64,000 bases of DNA from Terricaulis silvestris (lineage in GTDB: Bacteria > Pseudomonadota > Alphaproteobacteria > Caulobacterales > Aquidulcibacteraceae): NCBI RefSeq assembly GCF_009792355.1, contig NZ_CP047045.1, positions 2,630,501 to 2,694,500 of the forward strand, written 5' to 3'. The notes under the pieces were generated by a model, which was not told the origin of the DNA, did not search any database, and worked only from the letters and a program-made list of their open reading frames with translations. Shown in pieces: positions 18,166-30,039 of the stretch (positions are counted from its first letter, which is position 1; each line of letters begins with the position of its first letter). Made by a program: the position numbers and the translations under genes.

Positions 18166-19283
18166 TGGGCGTCTCCCGTCGTCGCGTTGCGGCGGATCAT
18201 GCCGTCGAGCGGTAGGTACGGCACCGCGCCGCCACGCTGATCGAGGATGATCAGATTGCCGCGCTGGTACACGCGCTCCATGGTTTCGAGATAGAGCCGG
18301 TCGCGCGTCACTTGCGGCGCGGCGCGGTATTCGGCGTAAACCGCGTTGAAGCGCTGGGCTTCACCGGTGGCTTCGCGCACGGTTTGCTCTTTGTAGCCCT
18401 GTGCTTGGTTGACGATCGTCGCGGTTTCACGGTTGGCGTTGTTGATGGCGGTCTCGGCGTCTTGGCGCGCGTTGACGACATCGTTGAACGCTTCAATCAC
18501 AGCTGACGGCGCGGCGGCGCGCAGCAGTTCGACCTGAAGCACCTGGACGCCGGTTTCGTACTCATCGAGCACTTGCTGCATCAGCTGCTCGACGGCGAGT
18601 TCGACGGCGCCGCGGTCTGTGGTGATGATCGGTTCGAGGTTGCGGCCGCCGATCACTTCGCGCATCGCGCTTTCGGCGATCTGGCGCACCGCGCCGGGTT
18701 CATCGTCGCGGCTGATCGGATCGCGGACGTTATAAACGAAGTCGCTAACGTCTTTGATGTTGTAATAGATGCGGAAGTGAATCTCGACGATGTTGCGATC
18801 GCCGGTGATCATCAAGCTTTCTTCCGGATTGTCCGAAATGGTTTCGCCGCGTGCGGTGAAGCCGATGCCTTCGACGCGCTGGCCGGTGACATTGATCACT
18901 TGGCTCGCCTCGAGCGGGTTCGGCATGCGGACGTGAACGCCTGGGCCGACAGTGCGATTGTAGACGCCCAAACGGCTGACAACCGCGCGTTCGCCTTCGT
19001 CAACGGCGTAGACGCCGGTCAGCAGCCAGCCGACAGCGATAACGCCAACGATGATCGGCCACGAAATCGGGCTGCGACCTCCGCCGGTTTTGCCGCCACC
19101 GCTTCCGCTGCCCATGCCGAAGCGTTCGCGCCACTGGCGCAGCATGTCTTCCAGGTCAGGGCCGCCGCCTTGCGGCTGTTGCGGCTGACGTGGCGGTTGG
19201 CCCCACGGACGGCGCGGACCACCGCCCCACGGGCCTTGGCCGCCACCACCCTGGTTGCCGCCTGACTGATCATTCCAAGGCAT
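18162..19283 (-). CDS. hflK: HflK, SPFH/band-7 modulator of FtsH
   Basis: 373 aa from ATG 19283. A Gly/Pro/Gln-rich cytoplasmic N-terminus (MPWNDQSGGNQGGGGQGPWG) is typical of HflK and precedes one TM helix (SWPIIVGVIAVGWLLTGVY), the SPFH domain (VDEGERAVVSRLGVYNRTV) and a long coiled coil (ARQDAETAINNANRETATIVNQAQGYKEQ). It is the partner of the adjacent hflC. In-frame extension to 19340 is rejected because the family starts at MPWN. Divergent from mrp with about 120 bp between. Confidence 0.95.
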   Translation of the reverse strand: MPWNDQSGGNQGGGGQGPWGGGPRRPWGQPPRQPQQPQGGGPDLEDMLRQWRERFGMGSGSGGGKTGGGRSPISWPIIVGVIAVGWLLTGVYAVDEGERAVVSRLGVYNRTVGPGVHVRMPNPLEASQVINVTGQRVEGIGFTARGETISDNPEESLMITGDRNIVEIHFRIYYNIKDVSDFVYNVRDPISRDDEPGAVRQIAESAMREVIGGRNLEPIITTDRGAVELAVEQLMQQVLDEYETGVQVLQVELLRAAAPSAVIEAFNDVVNARQDAETAINNANRETATIVNQAQGYKEQTVREATGEAQRFNAVYAEYRAAPQVTRDRLYLETMERVYQRGNLIILDQRGGAVPYLPLDGMIRRNATTGDAQ

Positions 19284-19402
19284 CAGAAAATCTGTCCCCG
19301 CCCGTTCTGGTGGTTTCGCGCGCGCCGTTCTGGCGGCCATGCTGGATGCTTGTGCTGCACCCGTGCGCGCCGATATGTGGCCACTGTGCTAAAGGATCAA
19401 GC

Positions 19403-20479
19403 ATGAACAACCGGTTGGCGGCCCTCAAAGAACGTGTCGAACAGCGTCTCGATGCGATCGATGACCCTGTAACTGGCAAGGGTTTGTTCACGTCTGGCCG
19501 CGTTTTGGGCTTCGACGTGAAGGATGGCGGCAAGGTCTCGTTCACCATTGAAGCGCCGGCGGATGCACCGGAACGCTACATTTCCGTGCGCGATCGCGCC
19601 GAAGCGGAGGCGCGCGCGGTGCCGGGCGTGACCAGTGTGATTGCGGTACTCACGGCGCATGAAGCGAAGGCTTCGCATGCTGGCGGCGTTGCGCGCGTTA
19701 AGCACATTATCGCTGTGGCGAGCGCCAAGGGTGGCGTGGGAAAATCAACTGTCGCGGTCAATCTCGCGTGCGCGTTCGCGTCGTTGGGGATGAAGACGGG
19801 GCTGCTGGATCTCGATGTTTACGGCCCGTCGGCGCCGACTTTGTTGGGAACCGGCGCGCGCAAACCGGCGATGCTCGAGGGCAAAATTCTGGAGCCGCTG
19901 GAGGCACATGGGCTGAAGACCATGTCGATCGGCTATCTGGTCGAAGCGTCGTCAGCAATGATCTGGCGCGGCGCGATGGCGACCAGCGCGGTGCGGCAGA
20001 TGATCGACGAAGTCGCCTGGGGCGATCTCGATGTGCTGCTGCTCGATCTGCCGCCAGGCACCGGAGACGTGCAGCTGACGCTGCTGCAGCGCGTGCCGCT
20101 GGCGGGCGCGGTGATTGTCTCGACGCCACAAGAGATGGCGCTGGCGGATGTGCGGCGCGGGCTGGCGATGTTCGAGAAAACGCACGCGCCGATCCTCGGC
20201 ATCGTCGAGAACATGGCGTACTTCGAAACACCGGATGGAACGCGCACGCACATTTTCGGCGAAGGCGGCGCGCGGCGCACGGCTGGGCAAGCTGGCGTGC
20301 CGTTCCTGGGTGAAATCCCGATCGATGTGGCGCTGCGCGAAAGCTGCGACGCCGGCACGCCGCTGACGGCGGCAAAGCCGAAGCATCCGGTGAGCAGGCG
20401 CTTCCGCGAGATCGCGGAAGCAGCATTCGGCAACGTGGCGCGGCTGAACAAGCCAGCGCCGGCGATCCGCGTGATCTAG
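19403..20479 (+). CDS. mrp: Mrp/ApbC family iron-sulfur cluster carrier ATPase
   Basis: 358 aa. The N-terminal ~85 residues form a MIP18/DUF59-like domain (RVLGFDVKDGGKVSFTIE), followed by a deviant Walker A, SAKGGVGKST (residues 107-116), and the P-loop ATPase core (LLDLDVYGPSAPTLLG, LLLDLPPGTGDVQLT). It scaffolds or transfers Fe-S clusters in the cytosol. After GIVENMAYFETPDGT, where many homologues carry a CxxC, no cysteines are present; this is seen in other alphaproteobacterial Mrp proteins but means cluster ligands must come from elsewhere. The start at ATG 19403 follows AAAGGA. Confidence 0.92.
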   Translation: MNNRLAALKERVEQRLDAIDDPVTGKGLFTSGRVLGFDVKDGGKVSFTIEAPADAPERYISVRDRAEAEARAVPGVTSVIAVLTAHEAKASHAGGVARVKHIIAVASAKGGVGKSTVAVNLACAFASLGMKTGLLDLDVYGPSAPTLLGTGARKPAMLEGKILEPLEAHGLKTMSIGYLVEASSAMIWRGAMATSAVRQMIDEVAWGDLDVLLLDLPPGTGDVQLTLLQRVPLAGAVIVSTPQEMALADVRRGLAMFEKTHAPILGIVENMAYFETPDGTRTHIFGEGGARRTAGQAGVPFLGEIPIDVALRESCDAGTPLTAAKPKHPVSRRFREIAEAAFGNVARLNKPAPAIRVI

Positions 20480-21606
20480 CCGGGATTGTACTCCCACCAC
20501 CACGGCATGTTGGTGTCGCCGAGAACGAAACGCACCAGCTCGGGATAGATCAGCTCCGCGCGAACGCTGTTGGCGAGCAGCACGACGCAACGGCGGCGCG
20601 TCTGCTGGCAGACGATTTGATTGCCGGTCCAATCGTTGTGGCCGCCTTTGAAGAACATGGGGTCGCTCGCGTCGCTGAACGTGACGAGGCCGACACCGGC
20701 GGAGAGATTAATTTCGGTGTTGCGTGGGTCGGTCCAATCCAACAGCGTCGGAAACTGATGCGCTGAGCGGATGGCAAGCTGTGGCCGCGTGAGTTCAGCG
20801 CGCAGGGCCGCTGACAATCCCTCGCCACTGACGATGCCCGCCCACATCCGCGCCTGATCGGCAATCGTCGTGTCCATGGAACCCGCGGCGCTGGCGCGGG
20901 AGCGTTCGTCGTGCGGTTCGAAGCTTCCATCCAGCGCGTAGCCATCGGCGAGATTGGCGGCAAACGCCGGGCGCCATTGCATGTCGGTGTTGGTCATGCC
21001 GAAACGATCGAACACGCGACGTTGCATCTCGGCGCGGACATCGAGCCCCAGCCCCTCCTCCAGCACGAGTTGCAGGATGTAGAAACCCTCGCCCGAATAG
21101 CCGTAACGCTCGCCCGGCGCCCAATGGAAGCGCAGCTTCTCGTCCTCCTCCAGCCATCGAAAGTTCGCAAAGCCCGTGGCGTGGTTGAGGATGATGCGCG
21201 GCGTGAGCTGGCGCCAACGCTCATCGCTGGCGAGATCGGCGTAGTCTTCGTACTCAGGCAACGGACGCGGCAGATATTCGGCAATCGAGCGATCAAGATC
21301 GAGCCGGCCTTCGTCGACGAACTGCAAAACCATGTAGGCGAACGCCGTCTTGGTGAGGGAGGCGCCATACATGATGGTGTCGGTCTGAAGCGGCAGGTTG
21401 CGCTCGACGTTGCGCTGGCCGAAGGCGGCGACGTGCACGATGACGCCATTATCAATCACGGCGATCGCCATGCCCTTCACGTCTTGGCTCGCCATCAACC
21501 GCTGCGCCTCGGCGTCAATCGCGGCGGCGGAGGGTAGCGGCGGTGCGGCGTTCGTTGAGGCGCAGGCGGCGAGCGCCAGGGCGGCGGCGAGGACAAGAGA
21601 GCGCAT
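20476..21606 (-). CDS. Beta-lactamase-fold serine hydrolase (lipoprotein)
   Basis: 376 aa from ATG 21606. MRSLVLAAALALAACAS ends with a lipobox. The SxxK motif is in YGASLTKTAFAYM, the Tyr motif in GERYGYSGEGFY, and the third HxG-like element in FFKGGHNDWTGNQ. Homologues are esterases, D-aminopeptidases and penicillin-binding-like proteins; the substrate cannot be assigned. The start overlaps the P450 stop (TGATG), so the two are coupled, P450 first. A related gene at 1478-2473 is broken. Confidence 0.85.
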   Translation of the reverse strand: MRSLVLAAALALAACASTNAAPPLPSAAAIDAEAQRLMASQDVKGMAIAVIDNGVIVHVAAFGQRNVERNLPLQTDTIMYGASLTKTAFAYMVLQFVDEGRLDLDRSIAEYLPRPLPEYEDYADLASDERWRQLTPRIILNHATGFANFRWLEEDEKLRFHWAPGERYGYSGEGFYILQLVLEEGLGLDVRAEMQRRVFDRFGMTNTDMQWRPAFAANLADGYALDGSFEPHDERSRASAAGSMDTTIADQARMWAGIVSGEGLSAALRAELTRPQLAIRSAHQFPTLLDWTDPRNTEINLSAGVGLVTFSDASDPMFFKGGHNDWTGNQIVCQQTRRRCVVLLANSVRAELIYPELVRFVLGDTNMPWWWEYNPG

Positions 21607-22880
21607 CAATTCAACTCAAAGGCTATGGGCAGGCTCTTCAGCCCGCTGACGAAGAAGCTCTCGCTCAAGCGCGGCTCACCGGCAAGGCTGACGCTCTTTA
21701 GTTTTGGGATCAGTTCTTCGTAGAGGATGCGCATCTCCAGCCGCGCCAAATGTTGGCCCAAGCACAGGTGTGCGCCGTTGCCGAAGGCGAGCTGGCGGTT
21801 CGGTTTGCGGTCGATGTCGAACGTATCGGGATTTGGGAAGACCTCCTCGTCGCGATTGCCGGATGCGTAGCAGAGCATCAGCCAATCGTTCTCTTTGATT
21901 TGGCGACCGCGCAATTCAGTATCAGCGCTGGCGGAGCGCATGAAGGTTTTCACCGGCGTCGCCCAGCGGATGCTTTCTTCGACCAGCGCCGGCACCAGGG
22001 AAAGATCGGCGCGGACCCGGTCGAGCAAGCCCGGCACGGTGGCGAGCGCCCACATCGCGGCGGCGGCGGTGGAGGACGTGGTGTCGTGGCCGGCGGTGGC
22101 GATGATGGTGTAGTAGCCGGTGCGTTCGAATGGCGGCAGCGGCGCGCCGTCGATCTCGGCATTGGCGAGCAGCGTTGCTAGATCGTCTCGCGGATTGGCG
22201 CGGCGATCGGCGGTGATGGTCTCGAAATAATCAGTGAAGTCCTGCACCACGCCGATCAGCAGCTGCGCGAATTGCTCATCGCTCAGCGCCGCTTTGAAGC
22301 GCTCGGTGTCCGGATCGGAGGCGCCGAACAATTCCTGCGTCAGCCGCAGCATGCGGCCAAAATCCGCCTCCGGCACGCCCAGGATGTTCATCACCACGCG
22401 CAGCGGATAGTGCAGCGCGACATCCTTCACGAAGTCGCATTCGCCGGGCAGCGCGGCGAAGTGATCGACGGCCTGCCGCGCCAGCGCGCGGATGTCGTCC
22501 TCGCGCTTCTTCACGTTGGCCGGCATGAACCACGCTTGCGTCAGAAGCCGGTACTTCATGTGATCCGGCTCATCCATCTGCACCAGCGAGCGCACCAAGT
22601 GCGGCGTGCCGGTGATGGCGCGGGCGCGCGCTTCGCCGGACTGGCTGGTCAGCGTCGTCCCGCGCACAGCGCTCGGGTAAAGCGCGTTGTTGCGGCTAAT
22701 CTCCAAAATGTCAGCGTGCTTGGTGACGACCCAGAACGGATCGAAGCCCTCGACCTCGGCCACGCCTAGCGGATTGTTGGCGCGCAGCCAGCGATAGGTA
22801 TCAAACAGTTCGCCCGATGCGTATACCGACGACGTGACGAGCTTTTCCGCGAGGTCGGCAGGCAATGTGACGTTGGTCAT
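21606..22880 (-). CDS. Cytochrome P450
   Basis: Soluble bacterial class I P450, 424 aa from ATG 22880 (MTNVTLPADLAEK). The I-helix motif TAGHDTTSSTAAAA carries the oxygen-activating Thr, the K-helix ExxR is EESIR, and the heme loop FGNGAHLCLGQHLAR carries the thiolate Cys. In-frame extension to 23165 is rejected since it lacks P450 similarity and covers the promoter of the divergent cysteine synthase gene. No ferredoxin or ferredoxin reductase is adjacent, so redox partners must be elsewhere. Overall pattern resembles terpene/steroid/fatty-acid-oxidising bacterial CYPs; substrate unknown. Confidence 0.95.
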   Translation of the reverse strand: MTNVTLPADLAEKLVTSSVYASGELFDTYRWLRANNPLGVAEVEGFDPFWVVTKHADILEISRNNALYPSAVRGTTLTSQSGEARARAITGTPHLVRSLVQMDEPDHMKYRLLTQAWFMPANVKKREDDIRALARQAVDHFAALPGECDFVKDVALHYPLRVVMNILGVPEADFGRMLRLTQELFGASDPDTERFKAALSDEQFAQLLIGVVQDFTDYFETITADRRANPRDDLATLLANAEIDGAPLPPFERTGYYTIIATAGHDTTSSTAAAAMWALATVPGLLDRVRADLSLVPALVEESIRWATPVKTFMRSASADTELRGRQIKENDWLMLCYASGNRDEEVFPNPDTFDIDRKPNRQLAFGNGAHLCLGQHLARLEMRILYEELIPKLKSVSLAGEPRLSESFFVSGLKSLPIAFELN

Positions 22881-23090
22881 CGGCGCTCCGGAGCTTTGGC
22901 GCGATGTGTACGCAAAGCTGAACCGCCCGCAACTGCGCGTCACGGCAACTTGCGGCGGCTCGGACAAGAATAGCGGCGGCTCGGCGATCGGTTCCACCGC
23001 CCGCCGTGCTAAGAGAGGTGGCGTTATCGCCCGCGAAGATTGGCAGTTTCGCCTCCGGGCGGCGACGACACGACATGCTAGAGGCGACCC

Positions 23091-24537
<1,447 letters not shown>

Positions 24538-24539
<2 letters not shown>

Positions 24540-24607
24540 TATGGACCGCCGGCGCCCTCGCCGGCATCTACCGGTCCTGGCCGGCGAGGGCGCCGGCGGT
24601 CCATATT
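24538..24607. repeat. Long palindrome family P28, copy 1 (bidirectional terminator candidate)
   Basis: Perfect 28-bp inverted arms (24538-24565 and 24580-24607) around a 14-nt loop. The arm begins AATATGGACCGCCGGCG and ends CCTCGCCGGC. It lies exactly between convergent genes: the outer bases overlap the TAA of the cysteine synthase gene, and the right end is one base from the TGA of the FMN reductase gene. It should form a very stable hairpin in either transcript. Further copies are at 40134, 54325 and 63617. Confidence 0.95.
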
Positions 24608-24608
24608 T

Positions 24609-25157
24609 TCATTTCAGCCGCAGCACCCAAGCCTTCAGCGCTTCGAGGTATTTACCCAGATATTCCGCCGTCTTGGCGTCGGTGAGATTGCCGGCGGCGT
24701 CGAATTTCTCGTGAGCGCGGAAGACCAGGATTTCCGGCTGCGTCATCGCGATGCAATCGACGAATTCGAACGTTTGACGCAGCTGGCTTTGGCCGCGCGC
24801 TGTGCCGGTTTGCGTGACCGACGCGCCGATGATGCCGACAGGCTTGCTCTTGAGCACCTGCGGCTTGCGCGACGCCCAATCGATGGCGTTCTTGGTGACG
24901 GCGGGAACGCCATGATTGTATTCCGGCGTCACCATCAGGACGCCGTCAGCAACGCGGATGGCGTCCTTGAACGCGGCGACCGCCGGCGGATCGCCTTGCG
25001 CCTCGACGTCGGCATTGAAGAGCGGGATGTCGATCAGATCGAACGCTTCGATCCTCATCCCTTCCGGCACCCGTTCTTGCGCCGCGCGAAGCAGAGCGCG
25101 GTTCAGCGACGCTTTGCGTAAGCTGCCGGCGAATCCGAGAATTTTGAGGTCGGCCAT
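24609..25157 (-). CDS. NADPH-dependent FMN reductase family protein
   Basis: 182 aa flavodoxin-like quinone/FMN/azo reductase. The FMN phosphate loop is GFAGSLRKASLNRAL near the N-terminus, and the second FMN loop is TPEYNHGVPAVTKNAIDW. Likely role is NAD(P)H-dependent reduction of quinones or FMN in stress protection. The start ATG 25157 directly abuts the pyruvate kinase stop (TAG then ATG), so the pair is co-transcribed, pyk first. Its stop borders the palindrome at 24538-24607. Confidence 0.93.
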   Translation of the reverse strand: MADLKILGFAGSLRKASLNRALLRAAQERVPEGMRIEAFDLIDIPLFNADVEAQGDPPAVAAFKDAIRVADGVLMVTPEYNHGVPAVTKNAIDWASRKPQVLKSKPVGIIGASVTQTGTARGQSQLRQTFEFVDCIAMTQPEILVFRAHEKFDAAGNLTDAKTAEYLGKYLEALKAWVLRLK

Positions 25158-26570
<1,413 letters not shown>

Positions 26571-26657
26571 GCGTTCTCCTGATGGCGGAGATGTTCAGTG
26601 CGTTGCGGGGAAAGGCAAGAGCTTAGCCTCCCCCTCGATGGAGGAGGCGCCGCGAGC

Positions 26658-27290
26658 TTACGCGCCCATTTTGTACGGCCCACCCTTCTCCAGCGCCTTT
26701 TGGTAGGCCGGCCGCCCTTGTTGCAGTTTTCTGACGCGCACCATGTTGGGGAAGCGATCCAGACCACCACGATTGTTACCGGCGTCGAGCACGAAGCTCA
26801 TCTGAATGTCAGCTGCGGTGAAGCGGTCGGCGGCGAAGTAGTCGCGGCCTTCCAGATGCGCGTTGACGAAGCTGAAATGGTTGTCGATCTCCGGATCGAC
26901 GCGCATCTGCATCAACGGCGCGCCCGCCTCGCCGAGCAAACTCACATAAAGCTTCAACAACAGCGGCAACATGGCCGAGCCTTCAGCGAATTGCAGCCAG
27001 TAGAGATAGTCGAACCGCGCCGCATCGCTGGCCGAGACGGCGAGCTTGCCGCCGGCTTCGTGCTCAGCGAAATATTCGATGATCGCGCCGCTTTCGGCGA
27101 ACACTTTGCCATCGCGCTCGATGACGGGCGACTTGCCGAGCGGATGAATCGCCTTCAGCTCAGGCGGCGCGAGGCGCGTTTGCGGATTGCGTGCGTATCG
27201 CTTCACTTCGTAGTCGAGGCCAAGTTCTTCCAGCAGCCAGAGAACACGTTGCGAGCGGGATTCTTCGAGGTGGTGGACTACGATTGTCAT
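26658..27290 (-). CDS. Glutathione S-transferase
   Basis: 210 aa cytosolic GST. The N-terminal thioredoxin-fold domain (1-78) has VHHLEESRSQRVLWLLEEL with the catalytic Ser likely in the SRS segment, the cis-Pro in GKSPVIERDGKVFAESGAI, and the ES motif that contacts GSH. A helical C-terminal domain follows (YWLQFAEGSAMLPLLL, FTAADIQMSFVLD). Conjugation or peroxidase substrate unknown. Downstream of the cloverleaf-like repeat 27321-27426. Confidence 0.93.
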   Translation of the reverse strand: MTIVVHHLEESRSQRVLWLLEELGLDYEVKRYARNPQTRLAPPELKAIHPLGKSPVIERDGKVFAESGAIIEYFAEHEAGGKLAVSASDAARFDYLYWLQFAEGSAMLPLLLKLYVSLLGEAGAPLMQMRVDPEIDNHFSFVNAHLEGRDYFAADRFTAADIQMSFVLDAGNNRGGLDRFPNMVRVRKLQQGRPAYQKALEKGGPYKMGA

Positions 27291-27320
27291 GACATGCTCC
27301 GAGCTCTCGAAAAACCTAAC

Positions 27321-27426
27321 TCGTCATTCCAGGGCTCAGCGAAGCTGAGAGCCCGGAACCCAGGGGCAACCAGCACGTCGTTTGCCCCTAGGTTCCGGAT
27401 CGCGCTCCGCGCGTCCGGAATGACGA
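27321..27426. repeat. Composite palindrome able to form a four-way, cloverleaf-like structure
   Basis: Outer stem TCGTCATTCC (27321-27330) pairs with GGAATGACGA (27417-27426). Inside are a left hairpin (27332-27354, GGGCTCAGC pairing with GCTGAG-AG-CCC), a central stem (27355-27369 with 27382-27396, GGAACC-AGGGGCAA type) and a right hairpin (27397-27416, GGATCGCGC/GCGCGTCC). This matches a repeat type common in alphaproteobacterial intergenic DNA. It fills the space between the start of the GST gene and the stop of the SMP-30 gene. No coding potential. Confidence 0.85.
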
Positions 27427-28338
27427 CTAGTAAGGTGCAAAGTTCAACTTCAATCCCGGTTCCGGCCAGCGGACCTTTACCAGCTGACCCGTCCCGGACA
27501 GCGTGATGTATGCGTCGCGCATATCGGCGCCGCCGAAAGCAATATTGGTGACAAGCGGATCGGGCAGCGCGGTGTGGGTGGAGACGCCGTCCGGCGTGAT
27601 CGTGGTGATGCCACCGTTCAGGATCGTGGCGACGCAAACGTCACCGTTGGCCTGCACCGCAAGGCTGTCGAAATAGCAATACGTCGTCTGCGTGGCGACG
27701 ACGCGGCCCGGCGGGCCTAGCGGCGAACGAGCCACTTCGCCTTCGCCAGTGATATCGAACGCGAACAAACGCGCCGTTTCGGTTTCGGCAGCGTAGACCA
27801 CGTTTTCATCGGGCGAGAGGCCGACGCCGTTGAGGCCGACATAGCCGTACGCCGCTTCCTTGATCAGCGAGCCGTTGGGCTTGGCGTAGTAGAGCCCGCC
27901 GCGATCGGTAGAGCGCGCATAGTTCTTGCCGAGGTCCGTGAACCAGATGTTCCCCGCCTTATCGAACACCAGATCGTTCGGGCCCGAGAGCTTGTTGTCG
28001 TCCACCTTGTCGTAGATGCGCTCGACTTTGCCGGTGCCGAGATCGACGCGCTCGATGCGGCCGGTGGTGTAGTCTTCGGCGGCGGTGGTCGGGATCGTGA
28101 AGCCGCCGGCCTCGTGATAGCGGAAGCCGCCATTGTTGGTGATGTAGACAGCGCCATCGGGGCCGAACGCCGCACCATTGGGGCCGCCGCCGATTTGCGC
28201 GATGACTTCCGCACGGTCACGCCACACGCGTGTCAGCGTTTTGCGTTTGATCTCGACCAGGATGACGCTGCCGTCGGGCATCACGATGGGTCCTTCAGGA
28301 AACTGAAGGCCGGTGGCGATGATTTCGATGTCGCTCAT
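27427..28338 (-). CDS. SMP-30/gluconolactonase/LRE family protein
   Basis: 303 aa six-bladed beta-propeller hydrolase. Characteristic segments are LQFPEGPIVMPDGSVILVEIKR (metal-binding Glu near residue 17), GGPNGAAFGPDGAVYITNNGG, GPNDLVFDKAGNIWFTDLGKNY (Asn/Asp ligands) and GVGLSPDENVVYAAE. Probably a divalent-metal lactonase acting on an aldonolactone; the exact sugar is unknown. No signal peptide. Neighbours give no pathway context. Confidence 0.92.
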   Translation of the reverse strand: MSDIEIIATGLQFPEGPIVMPDGSVILVEIKRKTLTRVWRDRAEVIAQIGGGPNGAAFGPDGAVYITNNGGFRYHEAGGFTIPTTAAEDYTTGRIERVDLGTGKVERIYDKVDDNKLSGPNDLVFDKAGNIWFTDLGKNYARSTDRGGLYYAKPNGSLIKEAAYGYVGLNGVGLSPDENVVYAAETETARLFAFDITGEGEVARSPLGPPGRVVATQTTYCYFDSLAVQANGDVCVATILNGGITTITPDGVSTHTALPDPLVTNIAFGGADMRDAYITLSGTGQLVKVRWPEPGLKLNFAPY

Positions 28339-28375
28339 GGTCGCGAGCTAACCATTCTCGCCCGCGCGCCGCCAG

Positions 28376-29017
28376 TCATTTCCAACGCAGCGGCGGCGCT
28401 TGCGCTTTCAGCGCTTCGATGCGTGCGCGCAATTCGTCGACGAAGCCGTGGTGCGAGCCGTTCCATGTCAGCGGATCGCCAACGACGGCCGTGGTGTTGA
28501 ACGGCACGAGCAACTTGGCGTCCTTCGGCAGCGAACGTCCGGCGCCTTGGAGATAGACGGGCGTGACGGTCGCTTGCGGACAGAACTCCACGAGCCGCGC
28601 CACGCCAGTCTTGAAGCGCGTCATTTCCTCCGGCTCACCGCGCGAACCTTCGGGAAACACAACCAGAATTTCACCGCGCGTCAGCGCTTCCTTGGCGCCC
28701 AGCAACACGTCCTCCGTGCGCGAGGCGCCGCCGCGTTTGATCGGGATGATGCCTATGATGTTACGGGAGAACCAAGAGCCGAAGCCGCCTTTATCGAAGT
28801 GATCCGCCGCGGCCACCGGTCGAAGCTTCGGCAGCAGCTTCGATGGAAACAGGCAAAGCATGACGATGGTATCGACGTGGCTGTTGTGGTTGGCGGCGAC
28901 GATGGCGGGGCCGTCCTTGGGCAACTTGTCCTTGCCGATGACGTCGAGCCCGAACAACAGCCGCGCCAGCGGGCGGACCACCAGCATCAGTCCGTAACGG
29001 CGGATCGTCTGCAGCAT
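28376..29017 (-). CDS. 1-acyl-glycerol-3-phosphate acyltransferase (PlsC-like)
   Basis: 213 aa membrane-associated acyltransferase. The HX4D catalytic motif is NHNSHVD, with glycerol-phosphate binding residues in FPEGSRGEPEEMTRFKTG and a third block, VTPVYLQGAGRSL. An N-terminal amphipathic segment, RRYGLMLVVRPLARLLFGLDV, should dock to the membrane. Adjacent to a CdsA-like gene with a TGATG overlap, so acylation to phosphatidate and its CTP activation are made from one transcript. It may be an accessory set beside the housekeeping plsC. Confidence 0.9.
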   Translation of the reverse strand: MLQTIRRYGLMLVVRPLARLLFGLDVIGKDKLPKDGPAIVAANHNSHVDTIVMLCLFPSKLLPKLRPVAAADHFDKGGFGSWFSRNIIGIIPIKRGGASRTEDVLLGAKEALTRGEILVVFPEGSRGEPEEMTRFKTGVARLVEFCPQATVTPVYLQGAGRSLPKDAKLLVPFNTTAVVGDPLTWNGSHHGFVDELRARIEALKAQAPPLRWK

Positions 29018-30000
29018 CAGAAGCGCTCGATGGCGAAATACGCGAGCAAGTGGAAATAGACCGGCGCGGCAAATGTGAGGCTATCGAGCCGATCCAGCAC
29101 GCCGCCGTGACCCGGGATAAGCCGCGACGTATCCTTGACGCCGAGATCGCGCTTCACTGCACTCATGGTGATGTCGCCGAAGAAGCCCGCCATCGGCATG
29201 ATCACGCCCATAATCGCCGCGTGCGTGGGCGTGAGCGGCGTGAAGTATGGCGCGAGCACGTAGAACACGACGGCCGTCGTCAGCCAGCCGCCAATGGCGC
29301 CTTCCCAAGTTTTGTTCGGCGAGACGGTCGGTGTGATCTTGGTTTTGCCGAAGGCTTTGCCCCAGCAATATTGTGCGACGTCGTTCAGCTGCGTGATGAA
29401 GATGAGGAAGAAGACCAGCCCTGCCCCGCCCGCAGGCGCCTCGGCGTCCGGCACGCGCATCAGGAACGCGATGTATCCGATATTGTAGACGCAAACAACC
29501 ATGCCCCAGTGCACGATGCCGACGGTCGCGAGATAGCCCTCGGTGCGGCCGATCCAAGCCATGGCGGCGGCGGCGATCAGGAAGCCGTAAACCGGAATGA
29601 AAACGAGATAGACTTGGTAGCTGTCCTCAAAGGTCGTGGTCGCAAAGATGAGCCCGTAATTGACGAACACCGAGAGATACGCGAGCAACACGATCAGCCG
29701 GTCTTCCTTCCGCGTCGGCGCCAGCGTGAGATATTCCTTGAGCGCGAGAAACGAGATCAGCGCGAACAGAATGGCGGTGGCCTGCCAGCCCAGCACCAGC
29801 GCGCCGGCGACCAGGATGACGATGATCCACCACGATTGCATGCGCGGCGCGAGGTCGGTCCACTTGCCCGGCTGCATGCGCGGCAGGATCAGCGCGGCGA
29901 TGCTGCCTAAGACGAGCAGTGCGAGGACGACGGCGAAGCCGAACAGAAGCGGCAAGACGCCAGGCGCAACGACGACGAGGGAAGTGGTGTTCGAAAACAT
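29017..30000 (-). CDS. Phosphatidate cytidylyltransferase (CdsA-like)
   Basis: 327 aa integral membrane protein with about eight TM helices. It carries the CTP transferase signature in its C-terminal third: VSPNKTWEGAIGGWL, GFFGDITMSAVKRDLGVKD and IPGHGGVLDRLDSL, with conserved Asp residues for two metals. It makes CDP-diacylglycerol from phosphatidate and CTP. It has an unusually long N-terminal hydrophobic region compared with minimal CdsA. Coupled to the PlsC-like gene and divergent, 39 bp apart, from the gene pair ending in a CDP-alcohol phosphatidyltransferase. Confidence 0.92.
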   Translation of the reverse strand: MFSNTTSLVVVAPGVLPLLFGFAVVLALLVLGSIAALILPRMQPGKWTDLAPRMQSWWIIVILVAGALVLGWQATAILFALISFLALKEYLTLAPTRKEDRLIVLLAYLSVFVNYGLIFATTTFEDSYQVYLVFIPVYGFLIAAAAMAWIGRTEGYLATVGIVHWGMVVCVYNIGYIAFLMRVPDAEAPAGGAGLVFFLIFITQLNDVAQYCWGKAFGKTKITPTVSPNKTWEGAIGGWLTTAVVFYVLAPYFTPLTPTHAAIMGVIMPMAGFFGDITMSAVKRDLGVKDTSRLIPGHGGVLDRLDSLTFAAPVYFHLLAYFAIERF

Positions 30001-30039
30001 GAGACGTCGCCCATGTCGCCGTAACGGAGAGCCACGTCA

